Source of the DNA: Impatiens glandulifera
Taxonomy: Eukaryota; Streptophyta; Magnoliopsida; Ericales; Balsaminaceae
Length of the DNA: 64,000 nt
Direction of reading: 5' to 3'
Assembly (NCBI RefSeq): GCF_907164915.1
Contig: NC_061868.1
Coordinates: forward strand, 44,825,689-44,889,688
A program made the translations under genes and the position numbers. Positions 1 to 10,669 of the stretch are shown here, one piece after another. The notes under the pieces are model-generated. The model was not told the DNA's origin. It did no database searches and was given only the letters and a program-made list of their open reading frames with translations. How positions within the stretch are numbered: the stretch's first letter is position 1; each line of letters begins with the position of its first letter.

Positions 1-28
1 AATAATAAAATTATTTCAACAATCATAA

Positions 29-95
29 GTGGTCTAGCGGTTTAAGTGTACACATTTCATGCGGAAGACCAGGGTTCGAATCCCAATACATGCAA
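29..95 (+). repeat. tRNA-like SINE head
   Basis: The stretch reads like a tRNA gene promoter: an A-box-like TGGTCTAGCGG near position 33, followed about 35 nt later by a perfect B-box GGTTCGAATCC near 74-84. No cloverleaf with a closed acceptor stem can be drawn, so this is not a functional tRNA gene. This combination is typical of the 5' end of tRNA-derived SINEs. The SINE body and poly-A tail are not clearly delimited and may run into the repeats that follow. Confidence 0.5.
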
Positions 96-129
96 AATTT
101 TAAACAAATCATAGGCATCTGAAAGTGTG

Positions 130-900
130 ATGTTGGAATTAGTGGTTGATTTGACGAGCATTTAAATGTCTGAGTTCACGAGATGGAGGTTAGGTGGTTG
201 GTATGACGAGCATTTGAAATTGTGAGGTCACGAGATGAAGGTCGGGTAGTGGGTGCTTTGTCGAGTGTGACGTCGGAATTAGTGGTTGGTTTGATGAACA
301 TTTGATAGTTTGAGGTCACGAGATGGAGGACGGGTGGTGGGTAGTTTGTCGAGTGTGAGGTTTGAATTAATGGTTGGTATGACGAGCATTTGAAATTGTG
401 AGGTCACGAGATGGAGGTCGGGTGATGGGTGGTTTGTCGAGTGTGACGTCAGAATTAGTGGTTGGTTTGACGAGCATTTGAAAGTGTGAGGTCACGAGAT
501 GAATGTCGGATGGTGGTTAATGGTTGGTTGGTTTGACGTTGGATAAGAGTTTGTGATCAATTTGAGGATTTGGTTGTTGAATTGTTGAAGTGAGAGTAAA
601 AGAGAGGCTGACTAAGATTGGTGAGTGGTTTATTGAGGTATAGAGGCATATGAAAAAGTGTGAGTCACAAAATGATGGTCAATTGGAGGGTTATTGGTTG
701 AGTTTGACGAGCATTTGAAAGTGTGAGGTCACAAGATAAAGGTCGGGTGATGGGTGGTTTGTCGAGTGTGAGGTTGAAATTAATGGTTGGTTTGACGAGT
801 ATTTGAAAGTGTGAGGTCACGAGATGAATGTTGGATAGTGGTTGGTTTGATGTTGGATAAGAAGTCTGTGATCAATTGGGGGATTGGTTGTTGATTTGTT
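130..900 (+). repeat. Degenerate tandem array, about 88-bp period
   Basis: The core GAGGTCACGAGATG (with small changes) recurs near 223, 312, 400, 488, 724 and 812. Four of the five intervals are 88-89 bp. Each unit also carries TTTGACGAGCATTTGAAA and a GGTGGTTTGTCGAGTGTGA-type segment. The array has an interruption between about 500 and 700. The open frames here (for example on the minus strand at 780-980) are products of the repeat and have no gene character. The array lies directly upstream of a Helitron-type 3' terminus and may be internal to that element. Confidence 0.75.
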
Positions 901-1182
901 AAAGTGGAAATAAAAAAAGGTTGAATAAGATTGGTGAGTGGTTTGTCGAGAGATGGAGTCATATGAAAAGTGTGAGTCATAATTAAGGTCGACTAAGATT
1001 GATGAGTGATTTGCCGAAGGGATAAAAATTGCATATAAAAAAATATGAGTCACAAGATGAGGGTCAATTGAGCGGTTAAGTGAGTGCCGAAGGGATATAA
1101 TATAAGTTAATATTAAGTTTAAAATAAAACTTAATTTATCTAAAATATTTATAAATAAATAATATTTTATATATATTTTCAT

Positions 1183-1210
1183 CCGTGCAAATGCACGGGA
1201 TTCATGCTAG
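1183..1210 (+). mobile_element. Helitron-type 3' terminus
   Basis: The sequence has a perfect 7-bp hairpin, CCGTGCA-AA-TGCACGG (1183-1198), then 8 nt, then CTAG at 1207-1210 followed by T. Helitrons end in CTRR preceded by a short GC-rich hairpin about 10-12 bp upstream and insert between A and T, so all three hallmarks fit. The matching 5' TC end was not located; it may lie left of the array or outside the window. No RepHel coding is visible, so a non-autonomous element is most likely. Confidence 0.7.
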
Positions 1211-1342
1211 TTATTTATAAGGGTAAAATATAAAAATTAAAATAATAATAATAGTGTTTTATATTTCTTAATTTTAAACTATTTCAAAAATTTATAAGAA
1301 AATATAAATTAATGTTAATAAACAAGTTAAAATAAAGAATTT

Positions 1343-1975
1343 GATATCCCTACTCAAGAACTTAACAAATCTCCTAGAATTGATGCTGATGTAAATTCTA
1401 TTAAAATTGATCCAACATTACGTATTCCGATATGGAAATATTCTTTTAATCAAAGGGATGAAATTAGACGAGCTTATATCAAGATAGGGTCATATCAACC
1501 TATTACGGATGAGTACCCGCCGACCAAATTTGGAAATCAAAATCGACGGTTCCAAAGTCATTGATTTAAAAAATTTACTTGGTTAGAATACTCTCCTTTG
1601 AAAGATGCTGCTTTTTGTTTCCCATGTTTCTTGTTTTAACATAAGCAACCTTAAAACCTACATTTACAATAGATGGATTCAAATATTGAAAACGAGTTAA
1701 TGATGAGGATAGATGCTCTTTTGTTATGCATATAGGATATAATATTTCACCACATAATAGGACATAATAGGGCAGTGGAATATCTTGATAATCTAATCAA
1801 TATCCTTGTCATATTGACAAAATACTAAATGCACAGTTTTCAAATGAAAAACAAAATAACAGATTACGGCTTACAACCACTATTGAAAGCACTCGGTGAC
1901 TCACTTTGCAAGCGTGTGCATTGAGAGAGCATGCCGAGTTTCTATCTTCTAATAATCGTGGAAATTTTATTGAAA
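1343..1975 (+). pseudogene. hAT transposase fragment (TTF-type zinc finger, ZMYM1-like), decayed
   Basis: One frame from 1343 reads with good codons through DPTLRIPIW, EIRRAYIKIGSYQP, an in-frame TGA where the family has Trp, then FTWLEYSPLKDAAFCFPCF, ending at TAA near 1637. This is the TTF-type zinc-finger module found at the N-terminus of plant hAT transposases of the zinc finger MYM-type protein 1-like group. After a scrambled stretch, a second conserved block (NRLRLTTTIESTR, LTLQACALREHAEFL, NNRGNFIE) follows at about 1860-1975. Several stops and frameshifts show that it is dead. No dimerisation domain is visible, so most of the 3' coding part is deleted. Confidence 0.75.
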
Positions 1976-2011
1976 AAAAGCGGAACATAGAAAGTTAAAT
2001 CTGAGATGCAA

Positions 2012-2056
2012 GTTGGAGTCAGCCCCGGGTAATTTTTCATCCTGGCTCCGCCCCTG
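2012..2056 (+). mobile_element. hAT element terminus (inverted-repeat end)
   Basis: Read on the minus strand from 2056, the end is CAGGGGCGGAGCCAGGATGA followed by a GGGTAATTTTTCA/CCCGGGGCTGA-like region. CAGGGGCGGAGCCAGG is a terminal inverted repeat typical of plant hAT elements carrying TTF-domain transposases. The transposase remnant just upstream fits. The junction at 2056/2057 passes directly into a fragment of a proline-rich protein gene. The opposite terminus was not found between the Helitron end and 1343, so the element is probably truncated on its left. Confidence 0.65.
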
Positions 2057-2378
2057 AGTTCGAAGGTGGCCATGTTGGTGGGAATATTGGTGTGTCATGA
2101 TGAGGCGGTGGAGTTTTCGGATCTGTGGGAGATTGGGGAGTACTTGATGTTGGTGGAGTTTTTGGCTCTGTAGGGGATGGAAGAGTTGGCACATATGTTT
2201 GTGGTTGCGGCGGGGATGGCACGACTAGAGGTTGATTTGGTGGAGGTGGGGGCGGTGGATATACAATCCCACACCCAACCGGTGGTGGTGGCGGTGGAGG
2301 TTCATCGCATGAACTTGGAGGAGGAGGAGGTGAAGTGTAAAGGTAAGAGAGAAGTACATTCTTCCTTAGTAGTGACAT
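2037..2378 (-). pseudogene. Truncated duplicate of TED7-like proline-rich protein gene
   Basis: The reading frame starts at the ATG at 2378 (MSLLRKNVLLSYLYTSPPPP) and is nearly identical to the first part of the intact gene at 5868-6638. It keeps the poly-proline blocks, a GCGIVYPPPP motif and HHDTPIFPPTWPP. It then leaves the homologous region at about 2057 and runs six codons into the hAT terminal repeat before TGA. The predicted product is 113 residues with no membrane segment and no cytoplasmic tail, so it is unlikely to function as the parent does. The promoter, including the TATA box, is retained, so a transcript is possible. The upstream in-frame ATG at 2558 lies beyond the TATA box and is not a credible start. 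Confidence 0.75.
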
Positions 2379-2940
2379 TTTCTTTTTTGAGTAATGAGAT
2401 GATGAAAGATAGGATACAAAATGATTTAGTGTGGAAGAAATGGAAACATGAGGTGACCTATTTATAGTGGCTGGCCAAATGCAAGACTCGTTTACAATCC
2501 AAATAATTATAGGAATAAAACCCACTAATGCATGTGCAAAATCAAAGTATATAAGCATATATCAAGGGGTTTGAATGCATATGTTGCTATTTCCCTAAGC
2601 TTTTAACCAACTTAATTTTGACATTAATTTGCAAACTACTTGTGCAATACGTAACTTGTAGGGGCAGTTAATGTTAGTTGTCAATCCATTTTTTTATCAT
2701 AATGTCTTCTTCTATTTAAATATCATTTTTGTTTACTATATATATAATTTATGTTTTTTTCTTGGTTATTAATTTATTTTTAATAAAAACCCTCAACTCA
2801 TTGACACCTGATGCCCCTTTCCTCATACTATGGTTTTTCATTATAGTTTTTTTTGTAATATATAATTGACCATTTTATAAATACCTTAAAATAGTTATTT
2901 ATGGTCACATTACTACTTTCAGATTTTAACTACGATTTGT
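2058..2940. repeat. Duplicated segment, copy A (partner at 6263-7170)
   Basis: Collinear similarity with 6263-7170 covers the gene's 5' half, its leader, TATA box and about 450 bp of further upstream DNA. Shared blocks include GTGGCTGGCCAAA, AATGCATGTGCAAAATCAAAG and GGTCACATTACTACTTTCAG near the far end. Similarity fades at about 2940/7170. At the other side copy A stops exactly at the hAT terminus, while copy B continues through the rest of the gene. Copies differ by scattered substitutions and small indels, so the duplication is not recent. Confidence 0.8.
2458..2467 (-). promoter_or_regulatory. TATA box of truncated TED7-like copy
   Basis: CTATAAATAG on the minus strand, 80 bases upstream of the ATG at 2378. 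The same decamer stands at the same relative place in the intact copy, with surrounding promoter sequence conserved between the two. Confidence 0.6.
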
Positions 2941-3119
2941 AATGTCAGTCTAAATCTTTTAAATTATATTTGGTAGCATGAATACAAAAACACCGGAATC
3001 AATCACTCACTATCTTGACTTATGAGATTATTGTAACTATCCTCGCACACGATTGTACGTGTCGTTTAACTCTACAACCATATTGGTTTTTTTCACCTTT
3101 CTACCCATTATTTTGTTCT

Positions 3120-3903
3120 CGTTTCTATATTCGACATTCTTTATTCATGTGTCTCACTTGTTACAATGATAGCACTTAAGACCACCACGAGAGACTTCAA
3201 TCTTTTTTTTGTTCGAATCATTGTTTTCCTTTCTTCCGTGTGGATAACTATTCTTAATCCCACGCGACTCTGAATTTTCATCTAATATAGCTTTTGAAGC
3301 TAGTTCACATTTCTATCTTCTTCTTACATTTTCGTTGAAAATACTATCTTTAACCATGTCTATTGTTATAACATCATCTATTACTGAATTGCTCAATGAA
3401 ATCTTCCAACTATTCGACAACGAGCTGAAAAGTAGTAGAGCATATTGCTCATCATTGAGAGACATCTTTATCTTGATGTAATTTTATTTAATAAGTCAAT
3501 GAACTTGATAGTGTGCTTTGTCTTGTACTTCAAATTCACGAGTCGTTGAATTATCATCGCCTTGTTCCTAGAAAAACCCTTCTCATGCAAACATCAACTG
3601 ATCAAACTTTTTTCAAAGAGTTTGTGCGTCGTTCTCTTCTGCAATGTGGTGGAAAATATTTTGGTTAACCCAATACTTGATCGTAACAACTACTTTCCAA
3701 TTCAAAATTTTCCAATATTCATATTTCCTCATGTCTTGCTTTGTCATGCCTTGTACAGGCCTAAACAAATCTCTAAAATCTAGCATTTTGCGTTTCCACA
3801 CCAAAAAAGTCATTGAGGTTAGCTTAATCATCATGATCGCATTTTGTTCATTTATTTGGCACACAAGAAATTTGATCAGTCCAACCAAAATCTCTGATAC
3901 CAT
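3120..3903 (-). pseudogene. Ty1/copia gag remnant with tRNA-iMet primer-binding site
   Basis: On the minus strand, TGGTATCAGAGA (3902-3891) matches the primer-binding site of plant copia elements, complementary to the 3' end of initiator tRNA-Met (TGGTATCAGAGC). Downstream, gag-like protein reads MIKLTSMTFLVWKRKML, then YEYWKILNWK, then NIFHHIAEENDAQTLWKKFD, the usual order for copia Gag (UBN2 family). Further on there are LKYKTKHTIKFIDLLNKI-like residues and, at about 3136-3176, a zinc knuckle CYHCNK..HMNKEC (CX2CX4HX4C) with a one-base frameshift. Stops occur throughout, and no protease, integrase or reverse transcriptase follows, so this is a truncated, dead copy. The 5' LTR would lie above 3905, but its boundaries cannot be fixed. 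Confidence 0.75.
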
Positions 3904-3904
3904 T

Positions 3905-5860
3905 TTTGGAAAAAAAAATCACCTCATAACAATTGCGGAATAATTTTTTTTATCTCTTTGTATGCCACAATGAGATAATCAACAAAATCAAACCAAATAA
4001 CAACAATAAATCAAGCACGCAGGGATACATCAATTTTAGCGTAAAAAATCTAATAAATATAAAATAAATAAAAACACTAGAACATGTAAGTCTCTTAAAA
4101 ACACATTACTAGTTACATCAAAATCTTTTCTCTAACACCATAAATGTTAACTAATACAAAGTTTTCACCGTTAATAGTGGAGGACAGAATAAGACAAGAA
4201 TAAATCTCACCGAACTGGAATATTCAAATAATTATATATATGAGAGATGTCCAAACAAAGATCTAGACTTGTCGAATTGTAGAGAATGCCGCGATGATTC
4301 ACAACCCGTGATTCGAATCAAAATCGATATTGTTCGACTTTCCAATCGTCCCGTCGAAACTATGAATATCTAACTATATTTTTTTGTTTTTTTCTCAATT
4401 TTTTCATCTTAATTTAAGCAAATATAGTTTAAGAAACTTATTTTTTTCTTTGCTTTCAAACTTTATTGTCCAAATTAACCATTACATGAGCTACATAACA
4501 ATACATTTCCCTTTTGGGAAAAATGATAGAAAAATAAACCTTTTTTAAGTGAGAGTTTGATAGAAAATGATCCAAAAGGACCTTCGGATACATGGGCTGC
4601 TATGTAAGAGAAGTCGATAAAGCACTGTAACTACAATATTGCCGACACTCAAATATAGCGTCGATAAGGTTGTTTATCAGCACAGATATAACGTCGCAAT
4701 AAGCCTGGTCGGCAAAACTACTTATAGACGCATATTATAACTTTGGTAAAAACAACTAAGCGTCAGTGAAAGTATTTTATTTATTTTTAATTTATAACGA
4801 AATTAGTTTATAATTAATATAAATATTTGTTTTAGCGACTTTTCTGTCAACTTTTTTATTTGGATTTTAATTTTGAACATTTTTTTTATTATGTAAAACT
4901 AATATAATACACGACTAAGACTTCAATTGAAAGTGCTATAAATTTTTGTTTCAAATATTAATAATAATTTTACAAAAACGGAAAAGGTATCTTGTTATGA
5001 TTTAGGGTAGCATTTTTGTTTGTTATTTTGATGGATTTTTTTTTATCAATTTCATATTTTAAACTATCCATATAAATTATGACAGAGTATGTAATCATAT
5101 CTTTTGAAAAATAACATAAAAATTAACGCAAACCATGATACCCTGCATCTAGATCATTTGGTTTGATACCCTTCTTCATATCATAATTCACACCACTATG
5201 AATTTTGTTAGCTTCTCATTCGGTCAAAAATATTTTACTTTTCTCAACAATCTTATATAGAACTTTCTATTGTTAATTTACGTATATGGGATCAGCACTT
5301 TTGTTCCACATCGTCACTAAGCTTTCTTGTCATTACTAAAAAAACATATTGTGCATAATTTAAGTCCATTTCCGGAATTCTTTCTAGAACATAAAGATAA
5401 CTCTTTTTCAAGGTAGTTCTCGTTATATACATGGCAATAATAGCATTGTCACTCGTCTTTGTTACTACTCCGCGTCGTCAGCGATTCCATGTTCATGAAG
5501 CGTGAATAGGGCTTTGGGTGCCATATATAGCAAGGCGTAACCCCAGCGGGAATTTTTAAAGTTCTTGGAAGGGTCTTCAAATTATGACTTGTATTTTCTT
5601 TTCACATATTTATACTATTTTCAATATTGTCACACTCTTGTTTACTATGCTGGAAGAAGAAAATCAAATATATTATTCCACGGTAGTTTTTACTTTTATT
5701 CAACTTTTACAAGGATACACGATACATATGTACAATAAAGAATATTATGACAACAACTAATTACCCTTTATTTTTAACACATGAGGGCAAATAAAGAATC
5801 ACACATGGCACAGGAGAAAGAGAATACGCATGCATCTTCAACTTCTTCTGCTTATTAATT
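3905..5860. other. Intergenic, repeat-derived, no gene seen
   Basis: The part next to the copia primer site (3905 to about 4340) may be an eroded 5' LTR, but no paired LTR was found. At about 4600-4770 several GCGTC/GTCGGCAAAA-type motifs recur in both orientations (for example AGCGTCGATAAGG and AACGTCGCAATAAGCC), resembling subterminal repeats of CACTA-like elements. No CACTA terminus is visible. About 5320-5540 is GC-richer and may be an old coding fragment on the minus strand, but I could not assign it to a family. Confidence 0.4.
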
Positions 5861-5867
5861 CCTTCGT

Positions 5868-6638
5868 TCAATTTCGCTGATATCCAGGAGCATAAGGAGC
5901 TGAACCTCCTCCTTCACTGCCAGCCTCATAAATCTCTCCTTGTGGCGAAGCATATGTCTCATTTACATATGATGGTGGTGGCGGTGGCGGTGGTGGGGTT
6001 TCGCACTCTTCTTCACAAGGAGGTGGCACAACCACCGGCACCAATACGAGCTTCTTCTTTTTCTTGGCCAAGCAGCAAAGGCAGGCTGCGAGGAGTGCCA
6101 AAAGGAAAAGCCCGCCAAGAGATACGCAAACCGCGATGATTAATGTGTGGTGGCCACCTCCTGTGGTGTGTGGATTATGTATTGGTGATGGTGCAAAGGA
6201 GATAGGACTCAATGGAGAAAAGCTCGGTGGTTGAACTGGTGGGAGGGGAGCAATAGGTGTAGGGTTCGGAGGCGGCCATGTTGGTGGGAATATTGGCGTG
6301 TCATGATGAGGTGGTGGTCCGGTTGGAGGCGGTGGAGTTTTAGGTTCTGTGGGAGATTTGGGAGTACTCGGTGTTGGTGGAGTTTTTGGTTCTATAGGAG
6401 ATGGAGGATCGTATGTTGGTGGTGGTGGCGGAGGTGATGGCACGACTAGAGGTTTGCTTGGTGGAGGTGGGGGTGGAGGATATACGATCCCACACCCAAT
6501 CGGTGGTGGTGGAGGTGGCGGTGATGCTGTTGACACTGGTGGTGGTGGCGGTGGAGGTTCATCGCATGAACTTGAAGGAGGAGGAGGAGGCGAAGTGTAA
6601 GGGTAAGAGAGAAGTACATTCTTCCTTAAGAGAGACAT
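5868..6638 (-). CDS. Proline-rich single-pass membrane protein, TED7-like
   Basis: Single exon, 256 residues. The N-terminal two thirds is proline-rich with repeated PPPPPPP blocks and KTPP/SPT-type spacers and no cleavable signal peptide. A hydrophobic segment LIIAVCVSLGGLFLLALLAA at about residues 168-190 ends in CCLAKKKKK, a positively charged stop-transfer. The 66-residue tail contains PCEEECE, another run of eight prolines and a Gly-rich end. This layout (Pro-rich, HHTLII membrane segment, poly-Lys) resembles TRACHEARY ELEMENT DIFFERENTIATION-RELATED 7, a plasma-membrane/cell-wall protein that interacts with cellulose synthase in xylem vessel formation; the family call rests on remembered similarity. 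The ATG at 6638 was chosen because the upstream in-frame ATG at 6710 lies only about 9 bases from the TATA box, too close to be transcribed. A broken duplicate lies at 2037-2378. Confidence 0.7.
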   Translation of the reverse strand: MSLLRKNVLLSYPYTSPPPPPSSSCDEPPPPPPPVSTASPPPPPPPIGCGIVYPPPPPPPSKPLVVPSPPPPPPTYDPPSPIEPKTPPTPSTPKSPTEPKTPPPPTGPPPHHDTPIFPPTWPPPNPTPIAPLPPVQPPSFSPLSPISFAPSPIHNPHTTGGGHHTLIIAVCVSLGGLFLLALLAACLCCLAKKKKKLVLVPVVVPPPCEEECETPPPPPPPPSYVNETYASPQGEIYEAGSEGGGSAPYAPGYQRN

Positions 6639-7170
6639 TTTCTTTTTGAGTAATGAGATGATAAAAGATAGGATACTAAAAGAATTAGAGTGTGGAGGAA
6701 TTGGAAACATGGGGTGACCTATTTATAGTGGCTGGCCAAAGGCAAAACTAAATTACAATACAAATAGTTATATGAATAAAATCCACTAATGCATGTGCAA
6801 AATCAAAGTATATAAGCATATATCAAGGAGTTTGAATACATATGTTGCTATTTCCCTAAGCTTTTAGCTAACTTAATATTTTTTTTAACATTAAGTAACT
6901 TGTAGGGGCAGTTAATGTTAGTTGTCAATCCATTTTGATCATAATGTCATCTTCTATTTAATATCTTTTCTGTTTAATATATATATAATTTATGGTTTTT
7001 TTCTTGCTTCGTAAATTATTTTCATAAAAAACCCTAACTCATTAGACACCTTATGCCCCTTTCCTCGAACTGTGGTTTTCATTATAGTTATTTCTAATAT
7101 ATAAATGGTCACTTTATAAATACCTTGAAAATAGTTATGTGTGGTCACATTACTACTTTCAGATTTTAAA
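6263..7170. repeat. Duplicated segment, copy B (partner at 2058-2940)
   Basis: Direct-orientation partner of 2058-2940. It carries two in-frame insertions relative to copy A within the Pro-rich coding part (near 6318-6335 and 6525-6545). It continues past the copy A breakpoint into the membrane-segment coding region that copy A lacks. Confidence 0.8.
6719..6728 (-). promoter_or_regulatory. TATA box of TED7-like gene
   Basis: CTATAAATAG on the minus strand, 81 bases upstream of the ATG at 6638, giving an expected leader of about 50 nt. It is conserved in the duplicated copy at 2458-2467. Confidence 0.65.
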
Positions 7171-10100
7171 TTATCTTTGGCGTGACAACTAATTATAGGA
7201 TGTTGTGTTTAGAATGTAAGGAAAATTGCTTTTGGAAGCCTACTTTTAAGAGGAGATATTAAACGGAGGTGTAAAACTATGAAAAATCTAAATTAATAAT
7301 TATGAGTTTAACATGTTTTGAAAATGTCATGAAATATTCATTATTTAGATTAATATTTTTATTAGTTCTCAAAGTCGTCTAAGTCTAACCAATAATAACA
7401 ACTTGAAATTTTCTTCATCCTAGTATGGTTTGCAATTATAAAAATGAGATTCTAACTCATGGAAAGTATAAATGTTCGGCCTTACTAATAAATGTTGTAT
7501 TTGCTAACATTAGTTAAATTAACGGTTTATCATTAATTTGCTTATGTTGTGATCTTTTATCAAGTTTATATAATATGGTTTGATAAGTGTTTATACCTAA
7601 GTTTACAATAAAATATTTGAACTCTTAAGTGAAAATAGTCCTACCTAATAGTCTAATTTAAGGATTCAACTCAATTCTTTGCTAAAACAATTATGAAACT
7701 AATGGATTTGATGGATAAGTATAGTGGTCCGAAAGGATTAATGGAAGATGTTTTTGATAACATATGGTGGGAAATGAATTGACTAACTTTCAAGAAGACT
7801 AAGATGCTCAACAAGGAAAGATATTATTTTGGCAATTTAGTCAATTTGTATTTTATTTCATTAACATTGTTTTAGGAAAACCACAAGGCATGCATATAGA
7901 CAGTTAGGAAGCTTAAATGTTGGGTAATTAAATTAGAGAGTTCAAAATTCTAAGATTCTTTTCTTGTCCTCAATATCAGGAAGGGTCTTAAACATGATTG
8001 TTGTTTAATTTCCAACTAGAGGATCATTATACATGCCCACAATTTCTAACACATTCAAACCGATCGCAAAAAATCATGTTAGAGTCATATATTTTGGGTT
8101 CGGGTCGAAATCAAATCAACATTTTTAACCTGATTAATAAAATGTTAAAATCAAGTCGATTTTAAATGACCAAAAGTAGACTCGTCAGCTCGTTTATAAT
8201 CTTCTTTTGTAAAATTTTGCATTTGTCATTTTCTATTTAGCGAATTTATGATTTAGCTTCATTTTCTTTTTTATGTCAATTAATTTAAAATAGAGATTAT
8301 TACATCGTGTTAATCGGATTTTGTCAATCAGATCGGGTTCAGGTCAATTAAAATAAACAGTTTAGGTTCAAGTTAAAAATTTTGACCCGAATTACTAAAC
8401 AATTCAGATTCAGGTTAGTATCGCTCAACCCGTTAACCTGAACTAAATTGTCTCCCCTAATTATTACCCAAATAAATATAGTTAAACATTTTTTAACTTT
8501 CCATTTTGTACTATAAAGTATTTGTAATATTCATATCAATAATGTCCCACATTAATTTGATTCTTATTAAAGATATTTGAAACTTGGTCTCTTATTATTG
8601 TTCAAAAGAATAAAAAAACAAAAACAAAGAAAAGTTATTTTGGCTCTAACTAATATTGTTTATTAGTCTTGTAAGTTTCTATGAAGTTTTTTCCCCCGAA
8701 ACTTATCTTCACGAGGTTAATAAATTAGAAGATAAGCTTGGAATGACAGGTTGTGTTAATTTAATTAATAACGGGTGATTAACAACTTGGCACATATTAT
8801 CATATATATTTAATTTATTTGAGAATGATCAAAGTGAATGTTATTTTATTTATTAAAATTTCACATTCCAAGTCATAGGTTGATTGTAAAACATCCTAAC
8901 TATATCTTCAGGTTATGATCGGTACATATTTATAATTGAATATAAATAAATAAATATAATCAAATTCTCAATAAATAATTCTAATTAATATAATTTTTTC
9001 TTCATTAATTTAAGCTAACCTTATTTTGCGTGCAGTAGGAACTTTAATAATATTTAAGTCAATGTAATTATAATTAAATAGATGGACCACAGTAGTAGCA
9101 TTGGAACTACCAGTCAAACCCTCAACAATTAAATTTAGCAGCCTTTACTTTAATATTTTTGAATTTTTTTAAGCAAAAAAAAGAAAAGGATGTTTTTAAA
9201 ATCTCATCTTCAACTTTGTAATATCACTCTGATATTATCATATTAGTTTTTTTTATAAATTTAATATAATTATATATATATTCGATATAATTTATATAAT
9301 TCTATATAACATTTAATACATTTTTTTCTAATTCAAATAAAGACAAATATTTAAAATTATTTGGTGCAACAACCAACACGAGTATATAAACCATGAATAA
9401 AAAAACAGCTAAAAAAATCAAATCTTGAAAGAATAGTAGCTTAAGAAAATAACAAAAACATAACGCATAAAGTTCAAAGACTCAATCAATACCTACTGCT
9501 ACTAGTATAATTTGTTGGAGAGTTTGGTGACGGTAAAATGTCCATCATCGTATAAGACATGATAAGAGACGTGGATGAAATTTATTAGATTGGACCTTGA
9601 TCATGAGATGAGAAGACTGAATATTATATTAAATATCTTCCCTCTGGTTGCAGAGATCATATATATTTTATAAATAATAATAAAAAAGATATATATTCTT
9701 ATTTTTAAAATAATTAATTATGATTATTATTTAATATACCCATATAACAAAATAATAACATTTTAATCAATAAATTAAATCACTTTTTTATATAAATATA
9801 TTATTTTAAATATGATATATTAAATTACGGCTAAATGAATGAATGAGAGAGATCTTGAAGCTGTACCAAACACCTCAACCAACCAACGTTAATTGGCCAG
9901 TGTTTTAAAAAAAGTCAATAAAGCTTAATAAATAAAAACATTAAAGAAAATTGAAAATAAAACTATTCACCCATCAGAAAAGTATACAAAAACTTTAACA
10001 AGTAAAAGTTTTTAAGAAGATTAATGAATCTCTCACCGTCTCAATCGGTATATACAAATATATAATATTTTATACGATATTAATAACTATTATATATATA

Positions 10101-10620
10101 TATATATAATAATTTATTTATTAATTACAAATGAATTATTATTTATTTAAAACAAATGACATATAAAGAAATTGAATCATACATTTTTATTAACATATAA
10201 AGAAATGACAGTAATTTTAAAAAATTGACATAATCATCTTAAATTTTATATATAAAGAAAATATTTTAAATTGAATTAAATATTTAATATATGTGTAGTA
10301 CTCATCTCTTAATAGTAATTGTTAATAAAAATTAAATTGAAAAAAAATAATCTTAATATTTATTAACTTACTAATTACACTTATTCTAGTCAAACTAGTT
10401 TTGAAATTTAGCTGAATCATAAAATATTTAATTTCTTCTTTATAATTAATAAATAGATTACTGTAATGTTATTTTTTAAGAAGAAATATATTTTATGAAT
10501 ATTCTATATAGAGCTTCATTGATTTTGAATTGTTTTAAAAAAAATATGAAATAAATTAATGCATATACGTTTTAAAGAGATATATAGTATATGTGATGTA
10601 ATAAAGTATAACTTTCTCTA
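7171..10620. other. Intergenic AT-rich region, no gene seen
   Basis: No frame with gene character. A short coding-like stretch on the plus strand at about 7690-7780 (MDLMDKYSGPKGLMEDVFDN) is too short to assign and is flanked by stops. At 8090-8450 there are GGGTTCGGGTCG and GACCCGAATTA blocks of opposite orientation, a composition common in plant hAT/MITE remnants. From 9200 to 10600 the DNA is very AT-rich with short (TA)n runs; the proximal part is the promoter side of the MATE gene. Confidence 0.5.
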
Positions 10621-10669
10621 TTTGTAGTATAAAGTAGTATAACAGATTCAGAACACTCTGATATCATCG

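Noticed and set aside
2177..2467. Plus-strand open frames over the TED7-like copies (also 5942-6649)
   Set aside because: They are Gly/Val-rich shadows of the minus-strand poly-proline coding sequence, with no domain of their own.
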